A DNA stretch of 64,000 nucleotides, taken from assembly GCA_963728285.1 (NCBI GenBank), contig CAVSJR010000005.1:434001-498000 (forward strand), read 5' to 3'. Below are positions 8,946 through 16,642 of this stretch, in pieces (the first letter of the stretch is position 1; the number at the start of each line of letters is the position of its first letter). The stretch is from CAVSJR01 sp963728285 (lineage in GTDB: Bacteria > Actinomycetota > UBA4738 > HRBIN12). A program made the translations under genes and the position numbers. The notes under the pieces are model-generated. The model searched no databases and was not told the DNA's origin. It was given only the letters and a program-made list of their open reading frames with translations.

Positions 8946-9947
8946 TCAGCCCGACCGGTAGAAGCGATCCCCGGTCAAGCCGCGGAATGCCCTCATGGAG
9001 CGCCTCGAGGAATCGACCCTCCAGTTGCACACTCCGTCGTCGGTGCTTCTCGCGTGGAAGTAGAACAGGCCCGCGAACTGGCGGTAGCGGTGTCGCTTGA
9101 ACGTCCGTTTGATGTGCTTGAACCACCGGGCCTTGCGACGCGGCCTCGAGCGATCCTCGACGCTGCCGAACTCGGGAAGGTAGATCTCCTTCCTCGGCCA
9201 CTTCCTGGCGAACCGACGGATCGCCCGCACGTCGGAGGCCAGGGAGTCCCAGCCGTCGCCTTCCCCGCGGCAGGTGAACCAGTTGTAGACGTCGGCCCCG
9301 ATCGCGTCGACGTACTTCGCGCCCGGCCACCAGTTCGTCTCGGCTCGCTGATCGGTCGCCCGGAAGGCCCAGCCGGTCATGGTCCAGACGAACTTTGCGT
9401 TTCGCACCCCGCGTGAGCGGAACACGTGCCAGACCTTGCGCCAGGCGGCCTTGAAGTCGCCCGGACTGCCGTTCGGATCGCCGGACCACGACTCGGGCTC
9501 GGGCTGAAAGCTGAACAGCACGTTCGCGTTGTATTTCTTGATCCCCTGCGCCCAGTCGACCAGGTTCCGGTAGATGCCCGTTCCCGGCCTCGCGTCCGCG
9601 ATCCTTCGCCACTTGATGTAGCGGTTCGAGCTCGTCCGAGCCTTGAAGGACATGAAGACACGGTGATGCGTCTTTCGCGCCCAGAGCGCGGTCGCATTCG
9701 GGAAGGAGTCGTTCCACTGGTAGAACAGGCGGACCGCCGGAAGGCGGTGTCCGAGCTTCTTCTCGAAACGCTTGATCGCCTCCGTCTCGCTCAAGCGGTC
9801 CGGCGTGCGTACGTGCGCTCCGATCAGGAGGCCGGCGGATGCGATCTCCGAGCCCACCACTCCGATCAGCGCGAGCGCGATCGCCAGGCCGGTGATGGAT
9901 GTACGGATGGTGCGGTGCCGCGTCGGCGCGACCGGTCTGGAGGACAT
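8946..9947 (-). CDS. Secreted GH26-like glycoside hydrolase
   Basis: Predicted exported beta-mannanase or endoglucanase-type enzyme (GH26-like TIM barrel). An Arg-rich N-terminus is followed by a signal helix (TGLAIALALIGVVGSEIASA, about residues 20-39). The putative acid/base Glu is in FSFQPEPESW and the nucleophile Glu in EIYLPEFGS, matching the GH26 pattern in which the second Glu precedes Phe-Gly. The residues between (FKAAWRKVWHVFRSRG, KFVWTM) fit the same barrel. 333 residues with no carbohydrate-binding module. GGAGG lies upstream of the ATG with a rather long spacer of about 10 nt. A consensus-like promoter and a leader hairpin precede the gene. The precise glycan is unknown. Confidence 0.75.
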   Translation of the reverse strand: MSSRPVAPTRHRTIRTSITGLAIALALIGVVGSEIASAGLLIGAHVRTPDRLSETEAIKRFEKKLGHRLPAVRLFYQWNDSFPNATALWARKTHHRVFMSFKARTSSNRYIKWRRIADARPGTGIYRNLVDWAQGIKKYNANVLFSFQPEPESWSGDPNGSPGDFKAAWRKVWHVFRSRGVRNAKFVWTMTGWAFRATDQRAETNWWPGAKYVDAIGADVYNWFTCRGEGDGWDSLASDVRAIRRFARKWPRKEIYLPEFGSVEDRSRPRRKARWFKHIKRTFKRHRYRQFAGLFYFHARSTDDGVCNWRVDSSRRSMRAFRGLTGDRFYRSG

Positions 9948-9988
9948 AGCGGGGGGGCCTCCTCATGATCCCGGGGGTATGTATGCGA

Positions 9989-10018
9989 CGAGACCGTCCC
10001 GGTCTGGGGACGGTCTCG
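9989..10018 (-). promoter_or_regulatory. Perfect 12-bp hairpin at the 5' end of the GH26-like mRNA leader
   Basis: Arms 9989-10000 (CGAGACCGTCCC on the plus strand) and 10007-10018 are exact reverse complements around a 6-nt loop. With the promoter at 10027-10054 the transcript would start near 10020, so the hairpin would begin within a few nucleotides of the mRNA 5' end and about 40 nt before the start codon. There is no following T-run, so it does not look like a terminator. It may stabilise the mRNA or act as a protein-binding leader. Confidence 0.5.
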
Positions 10019-10026
10019 AAGGCGCG

Positions 10027-10054
10027 AGGATAACAACGCGACTTGAGCTGTCAA
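10027..10054 (-). promoter_or_regulatory. Sigma-70-type promoter for the GH26-like gene
   Basis: On the minus strand, a consensus -35 TTGACA (10054-10049) is followed after 16 nt by TATCCT (10032-10027). It is the best -35/-10 match in the window and points at the GH26-like gene with a leader of about 70 nt. Confidence 0.6.
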
Positions 10055-10130
10055 CATGCACGATCACCAAAGGCGTTGCACTATTGCGGCAAAGGGCGGT
10101 GACGTCTTTGCGCATGTCATACTCGCTCAC

Positions 10131-10988
10131 GTGCGGGTTTCCTTGCGGTTCGTCGACGTGTTCGCCGAGGGAAAATTCTCCGGGAACCAGCTGTGCGTCG
10201 TCGCCGATCCCGGCGACTTGACTGGCGATCAGATGCACGATATTGCGCGCGAGATCGGTTTCTCGGAGACGACATTCGTCACGGACTGGAGCGACGATCG
10301 ATACGCGATGCGCATCTTCACTCCCGACGGCGAACTGCCGTTCGCCGGGCACCCGACGCTCGGCACCGCGTTCGTCCTCGTCTCCGAGCGGCGCGTCTCT
10401 TCACCCGTGACGCAGGTCGTCGCGGCCGGGGAGTTCCTCGTCGAGGTCGACGTCGGGGGAAGCTTCGCGCGCATGCGACAGCTTCCTCCGGTGTTCGAGC
10501 GGGAGTTCGAGGATCTCGAGCTGGTCGCGGCGGCAGCCGGCCTCTCCGTCGAGGATCTCCATCCGGAACTCCCCCCGCAGGTGGTCTCCACGGGACTCGG
10601 TCCCTTGCTCGCCCCCGTGAAGGACGTGCACGCGCTTCGGCGCGCGGAGCGCGATGCCCGTGCGGTTCGCGAGGTCGTCGAGCGATCGGGCGGAGAGGTG
10701 CTCTATCTCTTCGCGATCTCGGGCGAGGACGTCACGGCGCGAATGTTCGATCCCGGCGTGGGCATCGGCGAGGACCCCGCGACGGGTTCGGCGGCGGGAC
10801 CGCTCGGCGCGTATCTGGCGGCGCGGGAACTTGCGGGGATGCCCGGCTCTATCCGTGTGGCGCAAGGGGAACAAACGGGGCGGCCCAGCACGCTGCACGT
10901 CGATGTGCAGCAGGACGGGACGTCGTGGACCGTGCAGGTCGGCGGCGGTGTCGAGAAGATCGGCGAGGGCTGGTTCGACATCCCGTGA
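10131..10988 (+). CDS. PhzF family isomerase/epimerase
   Basis: PhzF-like protein of the diaminopimelate-epimerase fold; family members isomerise small acids such as DHHA in phenazine synthesis, but most genomic copies have unknown substrates. Typical features: FVDVFAEGKFSGNQLCVV at the N-terminus, GFSETTFV with the catalytic Glu, IFTPDGELPFAGHPTLGTA, and the mirror motif EDPATGSAAGPLGAYLA. 285 residues, normal length. I chose GTG 10131 because homology begins there and CATACT lies 7 nt upstream (leaderless arrangement); the frame is open back to 10056 without family similarity. No phenazine genes are nearby, so the role is unassigned. Confidence 0.87.
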   Translation: MRVSLRFVDVFAEGKFSGNQLCVVADPGDLTGDQMHDIAREIGFSETTFVTDWSDDRYAMRIFTPDGELPFAGHPTLGTAFVLVSERRVSSPVTQVVAAGEFLVEVDVGGSFARMRQLPPVFEREFEDLELVAAAAGLSVEDLHPELPPQVVSTGLGPLLAPVKDVHALRRAERDARAVREVVERSGGEVLYLFAISGEDVTARMFDPGVGIGEDPATGSAAGPLGAYLAARELAGMPGSIRVAQGEQTGRPSTLHVDVQQDGTSWTVQVGGGVEKIGEGWFDIP

Positions 10989-11665
10989 CACGCATTCTCG
11001 CGCGTAGGTCGCGCCGCGGACGAGCGACCGCTTTCCAGTGCGCGCCACGTTCGGCGCGCTCTCTCGCTTCCGGCCCGATGGCTCACGCTCTTCCGTGACG
11101 GAGGGCGCCGTTCATCGGCATTCGATCCGCGTGCGACGGCAGCGCCGCGGCGTTCGCCCCGCCGCCGTCGACGTCGCCGCCGTTCATGGTGCCTCGACGT
11201 GCGCCTCCATTGACGTTCGGCGACGTAGCGTCGTCGTCGTGGCCTCGCCCGCTGTCGTGTCCGTCCTTCACGTCGCGCGCCTCGTGGCCGATCAGACCTG
11301 TGTCGTGCGATCACCGCGCAGTCGGCGAGCGAAGCGATACGCCATCGCGCACCACGTCCCGACCGAGCAAGCGTTGAGATGTGAGTCGCCCGCGAATGAT
11401 GCGAACGCGTTCGTCACCGAACGAGCGCCACCCGGATCTTCGCCGGGTCGCTTGGGCCCGTGCCGCAGCCCCCGTCGCGCGTATCGCGGGAGCATTGCAC
11501 CGAGCGGAATCGCCAGGGCGGGGTTGCACAATGGTGATGTCGTTCATATCGCTCGTAGTGTTTCTGCTGTTACGTGTGAGGCAGCGTGGGCGATCATCAG
11601 ACGCAGCAGGAGTGTGCACGCCGTACGCCCGGCTGCCGCGCGCGCCGCATGTGGGTCGTAGTGGC
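10989..11665. other. About 680 bp with no supportable gene
   Basis: Open frames here lack the codon bias of the neighbours and match nothing I recognise. The stretch contains Thr/Gly/Asp-coding fragments on the minus strand (11083-11271) that could be a decayed tail of an old gene. I looked for the conserved cores of RNase P RNA, tmRNA and SRP RNA and did not find them. Confidence 0.4.
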
Positions 11666-11833
11666 TCAGGACCTCGTGTTGTTGAGCGTCGACCACAGCC
11701 GGGCCTCAGCGGCCCGCGATTCGGCATCACGAGCCGGAGGTTGTCGCCATTTCCTGATGGACCGGAACAGCAGCCACGTTCCGAGGCCTAGGAGCATGAT
11801 CACGACCGCGAAGGCGATCCACGCTGCATCCAT
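11666..11833 (-). CDS. Small single-pass membrane protein
   Basis: A 55-residue protein with one transmembrane helix (WIAFAVVIMLLGLGTWLLF, residues 5-23), then a basic stop-transfer segment RSIRKWRQ and a short charged tail. The ATG at 11833 has GGAG 9 nt upstream; the frame is open further upstream but runs antisense through tRNA-Pro, so the shorter start is correct. Nothing identifies its role. Confidence 0.5.
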   Translation of the reverse strand: MDAAWIAFAVVIMLLGLGTWLLFRSIRKWRQPPARDAESRAAEARLWSTLNNTRS

Positions 11834-11940
11834 GGGCTTGCTCCGCCCTGGCAAGGACAACGTACGCCTCCCGTCATTCGTGTGGCAAGCGAACCACCTT
11901 CGGCTACGTGCCTCGCCGGATGGCGCCGCAGGCGCGAGGC

Positions 11941-11946
11941 TAGAAT
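11941..11946 (+). promoter_or_regulatory. -10 element for tRNA-Pro
   Basis: TAGAAT lies 9 nt before the tRNA-Pro acceptor stem. No good -35 hexamer is visible at 16-18 nt. Confidence 0.45.
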
Positions 11947-11955
11947 CGGGATCAG

Positions 11956-12030
11956 CGGGATGTAGCGCAGCCTGGTTAGCGCGCGGCGTTTGGGACGCCG
12001 AGGTCGCCGGTTCGAATCCGGCCATCCCGA
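11956..12030 (+). tRNA. tRNA-Pro (anticodon TGG)
   Basis: Acceptor arms CGGGATG and CATCCCG pair fully, with discriminator A at 12030. The D-arm is GCGC...GCGC, the anticodon stem CGGCG/CGCCG encloses TTTGGGA, and the T-arm holds GGTTCGAATCC. The C1-G72 start pair is characteristic of bacterial tRNA-Pro. CCG rather than CCA follows, so CCA is added after transcription. Confidence 0.95.
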
Positions 12031-12070
12031 CCGGGGGGTCCCAGGGACGGGGTTCGAAGGCCGATCCGCG

Positions 12071-12964
12071 TCACCGCGAGCGCGACGACAGCTCCCGGCG
12101 CGCGCGCTCGAGTCGCTCCGTCGCTCGGCCGAGTTCCTTCTCGCTGCGGCGCAGGGCCATGTCCTCCCCATGCTTTCGAGCCTCCGCCTCGCGAAGGTCC
12201 GTCCGCGCGGACTCGAGCCGGTCCTCGGCGGCCGCGACCTTCCCGCGGGCTCGATCGGCGTCCGAGCCCGCCTTCCGCGCACGACGCTCGACGGCGTCTC
12301 GCTCCCGGCCGGCCGTCGCGACGTCCGCCTCGAGCTCGCGAACGCGCTCCTCGATCTCGCGGGTCGCCGCCTCCTTCGCGTCACGCGACCCCGCGGGAGG
12401 GGCCTGTTTCCCGGCGCGCGCTTCGCCGGCGGCCTCGCCGGCGTCGGCTCCCAGCGGCGGCACGGATCGAAGCCCGACGATGTCCTCGAAGCCGGCGGCC
12501 GCCGACAGCGGCCGGTCGAGGGTCCCCGCTCGGAGTCGCTCGCCCGCCTCGGGATCGATCGATGCGGCCTCCAGCGTGGCGGCGATCTCGTCGACGTGCG
12601 GTCCCTCGGATCGCCCGGCGGCTCGCAACGCGTCGACCGCGGCGCGCGTCAGCCGTGCGACGGCGCTCCGCCGCGCCTCGGTCGCCTCGCGCAGGGCGTC
12701 GGCGTTCCCGCCCGACAGCGCCTCTCGTTGGGCTCGGCGAAGCGTTGCTCCGGCCGCGAGGAGCTCATCGAGTCCGTCGGGATCCAGGCCGGCGAGCTGA
12801 TCGACCGCCCACGCCGGGACCGTCGGCTTCCGGAGGGCCTTCACCCGCGCGGCCTCCTGCCCCCGGTCCTCATCTCGGAGTCGTTTGACGAGCGCGTCCC
12901 GCGCCGCGATGAAGGCCTCGGGGGATTCCCGGTAGAGCGCCCCGATGTCGTCGTCGGATGCCAT
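12071..12964 (-). CDS. Conserved actinobacterial coiled-coil protein, unknown function
   Basis: A 297-residue cytoplasmic protein. The N-terminal 60 residues carry a conserved signature (DIGALYRESPEAFIAARDAL, then VKALRKPTVPAWAVDQLA) that I associate with an uncharacterised actinobacterial family. The C-terminal half (from about 195) is a long charged coiled coil with repeating Glu/Arg/Ala heptads. The start was placed at ATG 12964 because similarity begins there; upstream reading is low-complexity. It is divergent from a LuxR-type response regulator with a 170-bp gap. No enzymatic motif is visible. Confidence 0.65.
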   Translation of the reverse strand: MASDDDIGALYRESPEAFIAARDALVKRLRDEDRGQEAARVKALRKPTVPAWAVDQLAGLDPDGLDELLAAGATLRRAQREALSGGNADALREATEARRSAVARLTRAAVDALRAAGRSEGPHVDEIAATLEAASIDPEAGERLRAGTLDRPLSAAAGFEDIVGLRSVPPLGADAGEAAGEARAGKQAPPAGSRDAKEAATREIEERVRELEADVATAGRERDAVERRARKAGSDADRARGKVAAAEDRLESARTDLREAEARKHGEDMALRRSEKELGRATERLERARRELSSRSR

Positions 12965-13134
12965 CGAGGAGATTGTGACGAACCGCGAGCCGATATGGGA
13001 GCCCGCCCGGGCAACCGTGCGGGCCGCGCCTCCTCGTGGGCCGGATAGCCGACCTCGCTCGCTCGACCGGGTGAGCCGCGGTTTCCCCGGAACCCCCGAT
13101 GGTGCGCAGAGGGCGGGTGCCGTAAGACCTACCC

Positions 13135-13989
13135 ATGCGGTCGATCGCCGATCCGAGGACCCTCCAGGCACGAGTCATCCACGTCGGGGTCGCCGACGAC
13201 CGCCCGATCGTTCGGCGTGGCGTCGTCCTCGCCGTGGAGAGCGCGAGCGATGTCGTCGTGATCGGCGAGGCGGCCGACGACGACGGGGCGCTCGGGCTGG
13301 CGGGGGATTCGTCCTCGAAGCCGAACGTCCTGCTCCTCGACGCCGACCTTCCCGACGGCGGGGGATGCTTCGCCGCTCGCCGGATCCGCGAACGGCATCC
13401 GAACGTGGGCGTCGTGATGCTGGGCGCGTCCGACGATTGGCGCCAGGTGGAGCCGGCGGTTCGCGCGGGGGTCCGCGGCTACGTGCTCCGCTCGGATCCG
13501 CCGGCGAAGCTCCTCCAGATCGTTCGCGAGGTCGCCGCCGGCAAGGACGCCCTCGAGCACCATCGGGCGTGGCTCTCGCTGCAGGCGAGGCCGTACGCGC
13601 CGAGCGCCGGGCCCGCGCACCGGTACCCGACGCAGCGGCAGGTCGACGTCCTTCACGTGCTCGGCACCGGCGTGGACGACGCGACGGCGGCGCGCGTCCT
13701 CGGGATCTCGCAGGCGACCCTGCGTACGCACGTGCGCCGAGTCGCGACCAAGCTCGGGCTCCCCGATCGCGACGCCGTGGCGAGCTTCGGAGCGGAGCGG
13801 CGGTTCCTGCTGGGGTGGGCCGGGGACGACATCGGACTGTGGGATCGGCGCAGGCCCGGGGACCCCATCGAGCGCTTTGCTCCCGAGCGGGAATCCGCGG
13901 CGCTGATGCGACTCGATGAGCTCGCCGCAGGCGGCGTGGGGTCCTGGTGGAGGAGGGCTCGCGGGGTCCTCCGGCCCGGCCGGCCCTGA
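13135..13989 (+). CDS. NarL/FixJ-type response regulator (REC plus LuxR HTH)
   Basis: Receiver domain at residues 14-135 with the acidic pair DD at 21-22, phosphoacceptor Asp69 in LLLDADLPDGGG, and GVRGYVLRSDPP where the usual switch Lys is replaced by Arg. The output domain at about 165-220 is a GerE/LuxR helix-turn-helix (RYPTQRQVDVLHVLGTG, ATLRTHVRRVATKLGL). It differs from normal NarL proteins in a 60-residue C-terminal extension rich in Arg, Asp and Trp. No sensor kinase is adjacent, so it is an orphan. The Lys-to-Arg change could alter phosphorylation-dependent activation. Confidence 0.85.
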   Translation: MRSIADPRTLQARVIHVGVADDRPIVRRGVVLAVESASDVVVIGEAADDDGALGLAGDSSSKPNVLLLDADLPDGGGCFAARRIRERHPNVGVVMLGASDDWRQVEPAVRAGVRGYVLRSDPPAKLLQIVREVAAGKDALEHHRAWLSLQARPYAPSAGPAHRYPTQRQVDVLHVLGTGVDDATAARVLGISQATLRTHVRRVATKLGLPDRDAVASFGAERRFLLGWAGDDIGLWDRRRPGDPIERFAPERESAALMRLDELAAGGVGSWWRRARGVLRPGRP

Positions 13990-14061
13990 CGGCGCCCCAT
14001 CGGCCCAGGCAGGCGCGGGTCCGATCCGATTTCCGCGGATCCCTCGTAGCCTGGGGACCCC

Positions 14062-14637
14062 ATGCGCATCTCCTCCCAGCTCGAGGGCCTGTCTCCGCTC
14101 GAGGCCCGGCGAATGCTCGACGGCCTGCCGAACGCGGTCGGATACCGGGTGGTGATCAAGCCGCTTCGATATCGCTCCCGCCCGCACCTGGCCGCGCTCA
14201 CCGACTTCGACGCGAAGGAGATCTCGCTCCAGGTCCCCGAGCCCTTCGAGCCCTTCGGGGAGATCGTGCCCTACGGCGCCAAGCGGCGCCCCGGCAAGGG
14301 CCTGAAGTTCATCTGGCTGACCGAGGGCGTGACCTTCAGCACGCGCCGGCAGGTCCTGCGTTTCCTCTACCTGCACGAGTGGATGCACTGGTACCTGAGG
14401 GAGCGACTGGGGAAGCGCTCCTCGGCCGAGACGACGTGCGACCGGTTCGCGCTCTGGAACTATCGTCGCCGCGCCGTCAACGAGGAGCACGCGATGGCCG
14501 GCCCTTCGGCGTCGTCGGGACGCGCATCGCTGATCGCGGGCATCCGCGCCGCGGACGTGACCGCGGGTTCTCCGGGCGGATCGCGGCTGCGGCTACCATG
14601 TCCCGCGCAACTTGACGGGGGGCGAGATGACGGGTGA
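14062..14637 (+). CDS. Putative zinc metalloprotein with HExxH motif
   Basis: A 191-residue protein with HEWMH at residues 105-109 inside a predicted helix (FLYLHEWMHWYLRERLG). An acidic/Cys segment (SAETTCDRFALW, residues 121-132) could supply the third ligand, as in gluzincin-like minimal proteases. The N-terminal 100 residues look like a compact alpha/beta domain. TAGCCT 9 nt before the ATG suggests a leaderless mRNA. The last 11 nt overlap the start of the amidohydrolase gene. I recognise no named family; SprT-like or toxin-like metallopeptidases are possibilities. Confidence 0.55.
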   Translation: MRISSQLEGLSPLEARRMLDGLPNAVGYRVVIKPLRYRSRPHLAALTDFDAKEISLQVPEPFEPFGEIVPYGAKRRPGKGLKFIWLTEGVTFSTRRQVLRFLYLHEWMHWYLRERLGKRSSAETTCDRFALWNYRRRAVNEEHAMAGPSASSGRASLIAGIRAADVTAGSPGGSRLRLPCPAQLDGGRDDG

Positions 14638-15871
14638 GCGCACCGCGATTCGAGCGGGGCGGCTGGTCGATGTGGAAGCCGGCGAGGTCCGGCGAGACCA
14701 GACGATCCTGATCCGCGGGGAGCGAATCGAGGCCGTGCTTCCCGGAGGCGAGCCCATCCCGAGCGACGCGCGCTCGATCGACCTGTCCGCGGCGACGGTG
14801 ACGCCCGGCCTCATCGACCTCCACTCCCACCTCATCGGCGGCGTCGACGAGGGCCACGGGTACGCGGTCCTCCTGCAGCGATCGGGGGCGCAGGAGGCGC
14901 TGACGGGCGTGGACAACGCGCGAAGGACCCTGCTGGCCGGCTTCACCAGCGTCCGCGACGTGGGGACGTTTCGCGCCTTCGTCGACGTCGCGCTCCGCGA
15001 GGCCATCGACGCCGGCGTCTGCGTCGGCCCGCGCATGGCGTGCGCCGGCGCCTACGTCACGAGCTCCGGGGGAGGGGGCGACATCACCGGCCTGACCCCC
15101 GACGTGGAGGTGCCGCGCGAGCTGCGGTTCGGGGTGGCGAACTCCGTCGACGAGGTGCGCCAGCGGGTGCGCGAGATCATCCACGGCGGCGCCGACCTCA
15201 TCAAGGTCATCGCGACGGGCGCGGTCATGACCGAGGGAACGATCCCCGGGGCGCCCGAGTTCTCCGAGGCGGAGGTCCGCGCGGCGGTCGAGGAGGCGGG
15301 GCTGAACGACCGGTACGTCGCCGCGCACGCACACGGGGCCAACGGCATCGCCAACGCGGTCCGCGCCGGCGTCCGGTCCATCGAGCACGGCTCGTTGATG
15401 GACGACGAGGCGATCGAGCTGATGGCCGAGCACGGCACCTTCCTCGTCGCCGACATCTACAACGGCGACTGGATCGAGGAGGAGGGCCGGCGGCGGGGAT
15501 GGTCCGACGCGGTGCTGCGAAAGAACGAGGAGACCACCGACGCGCAGCGCAACGGGTTTCGCAAGGCCGTGAAGGCGGGCGTGAAGATCGGCTACGGAAC
15601 CGACAGCGGCATCTACCCGCACGGGCGGAACGCCAGGCAGCTCCCCTACATGGTTCGCCACGGCATGACGCCGATGCAGGCGATCCAGTCGGCCACGATC
15701 GTCGCGGCGGAGTGCATCGGCTGGAACGATCGCCTCGGCTCCATCGCGCCCGGCAAGCTCGCCGACGTCATCGCGGTGCCCGGCGACGCGACCGAGGAGC
15801 TGGAGTCGTTCGAGAACGTCTCGTTCGTCATGAAGGGCGGCGAGGTCGTGACCGAGGCCGCAGGAGGCTAG
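14627..15871 (+). CDS. Amidohydrolase superfamily protein (imidazolonepropionase/prolidase-like)
   Basis: Metal-dependent hydrolase with a TIM barrel. Metal ligands are visible: HSH in GLIDLHSHL, a Lys in LIKVIATGAV likely to be carboxylated, His in AAHAHG and SIEHGS, and the catalytic Asp in GYGTDSG. The C-terminal IAPGKLADVIAV strand is typical. 414 residues. Relatives hydrolyse N-acyl or N-carbamoyl amino acids, X-Pro dipeptides or organophosphates; the substrate is not predictable here. The ATG at 14627 has GGGGGGCGAG upstream. Its stop codon shares the CTAG palindrome with the convergent tetR gene, so the two ends overlap by 4 bp. Confidence 0.87.
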   Translation: MTGERTAIRAGRLVDVEAGEVRRDQTILIRGERIEAVLPGGEPIPSDARSIDLSAATVTPGLIDLHSHLIGGVDEGHGYAVLLQRSGAQEALTGVDNARRTLLAGFTSVRDVGTFRAFVDVALREAIDAGVCVGPRMACAGAYVTSSGGGGDITGLTPDVEVPRELRFGVANSVDEVRQRVREIIHGGADLIKVIATGAVMTEGTIPGAPEFSEAEVRAAVEEAGLNDRYVAAHAHGANGIANAVRAGVRSIEHGSLMDDEAIELMAEHGTFLVADIYNGDWIEEEGRRRGWSDAVLRKNEETTDAQRNGFRKAVKAGVKIGYGTDSGIYPHGRNARQLPYMVRHGMTPMQAIQSATIVAAECIGWNDRLGSIAPGKLADVIAVPGDATEELESFENVSFVMKGGEVVTEAAGG

Positions 15872-16530
15872 CGAGCCGGGGCCTCGGCCCCCTTGCCGAT
15901 CGCCGAGCGCAACAGGCGAGCGAACTGCTCGATCCGGGTCTGCTGACGCTGCGGCTGGCCGCGGCGGTGAAACAGGCCGGGGTCGAGCTCCTCCGTCACC
16001 AGCGCGTCCTGAAAGCGCTCGGCGAGCCAATCGACCATGGACACCACCATGTCGAGGTCCACGTCGTCGCGCACCTCGCCGCGCCCCTGGCCGTACTCCA
16101 CGAAGTCGAGCGTGCCGTAGGGGTCCTCGCTCACGAGGAACCGGTTGATCTCGCGCTTGAGCTTGAGGTCGGTGCCGTAGTTGCCGATCAGCACGACCCT
16201 GTTCGGCACCCAGTCCTCCTGGATCAGATGCTCGGTGCGCTCCAGCCAGTAGTCGAGGGTGTCGAAGAAGCCTCGCTCGACGACCTCCTTCGGCGCGTCC
16301 AGCCACGCGGGCAGCGAGAGGACCGCCTTCTTGTACGCCTCGAAGAACAGCCCCGCCTTGCTGCCGAAGTGCTGGAACACCGAGCCCTTCGCGATGCCGA
16401 GCTCCGTCGCCATGTCCTCGACGCGGGCCCCCTGATAGCCGTGTTCGGCGAAGTGGCGCATCGCCGTCTCGACGATCGCCTCGCGCTTCGCCTCCGACCT
16501 CGAACCTCGCGGTGACTTCAAGTCATTCAT
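15868..16530 (-). CDS. TetR family transcriptional regulator
   Basis: N-terminal TetR DNA-binding domain (REAIVETAMRHFAEHGYQG, VEDMATELGIAKGSVFQHFG, residues 15-62) and an all-helical ligand/dimer domain of usual size. I place the start at ATG 16530 (MNDLKSPRGS) with GAGG about 7 nt upstream, rather than at 16569. It converges on the amidohydrolase gene and is next to, but not divergent from, the CarH-like gene. The C-terminal tail is rich in Gln and Arg. Its target is unknown. Confidence 0.88.
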   Translation of the reverse strand: MNDLKSPRGSRSEAKREAIVETAMRHFAEHGYQGARVEDMATELGIAKGSVFQHFGSKAGLFFEAYKKAVLSLPAWLDAPKEVVERGFFDTLDYWLERTEHLIQEDWVPNRVVLIGNYGTDLKLKREINRFLVSEDPYGTLDFVEYGQGRGEVRDDVDLDMVVSMVDWLAERFQDALVTEELDPGLFHRRGQPQRQQTRIEQFARLLRSAIGKGAEAPAR

Positions 16531-16642
16531 GATCGCCTCATCATGCCGAAGGACCTGACGTTCAGGCAAGACGGCAGATCCCGCCCGCTTGACTGCGAGT
16601 CATGCTAGTCGGCGGTCGGGGCCGTGGCAATCGCGTCCGGGA

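Noticed and set aside
10030..10131. Possible c-di-GMP (GEMM-type) riboswitch before phzF
   Set aside because: GGCAAAGGG and GACGTC-like pieces are present but not in the order or stems of a GEMM aptamer.
11083..11271. Minus-strand 62-codon frame rich in Gly, Asp, His and Asn
   Set aside because: No start signal, no family, and an upstream stop; at most a decayed tail.
10989..11665. RNase P RNA, tmRNA or SRP RNA in the gene-free region
   Set aside because: None of their conserved core sequences is present on either strand.
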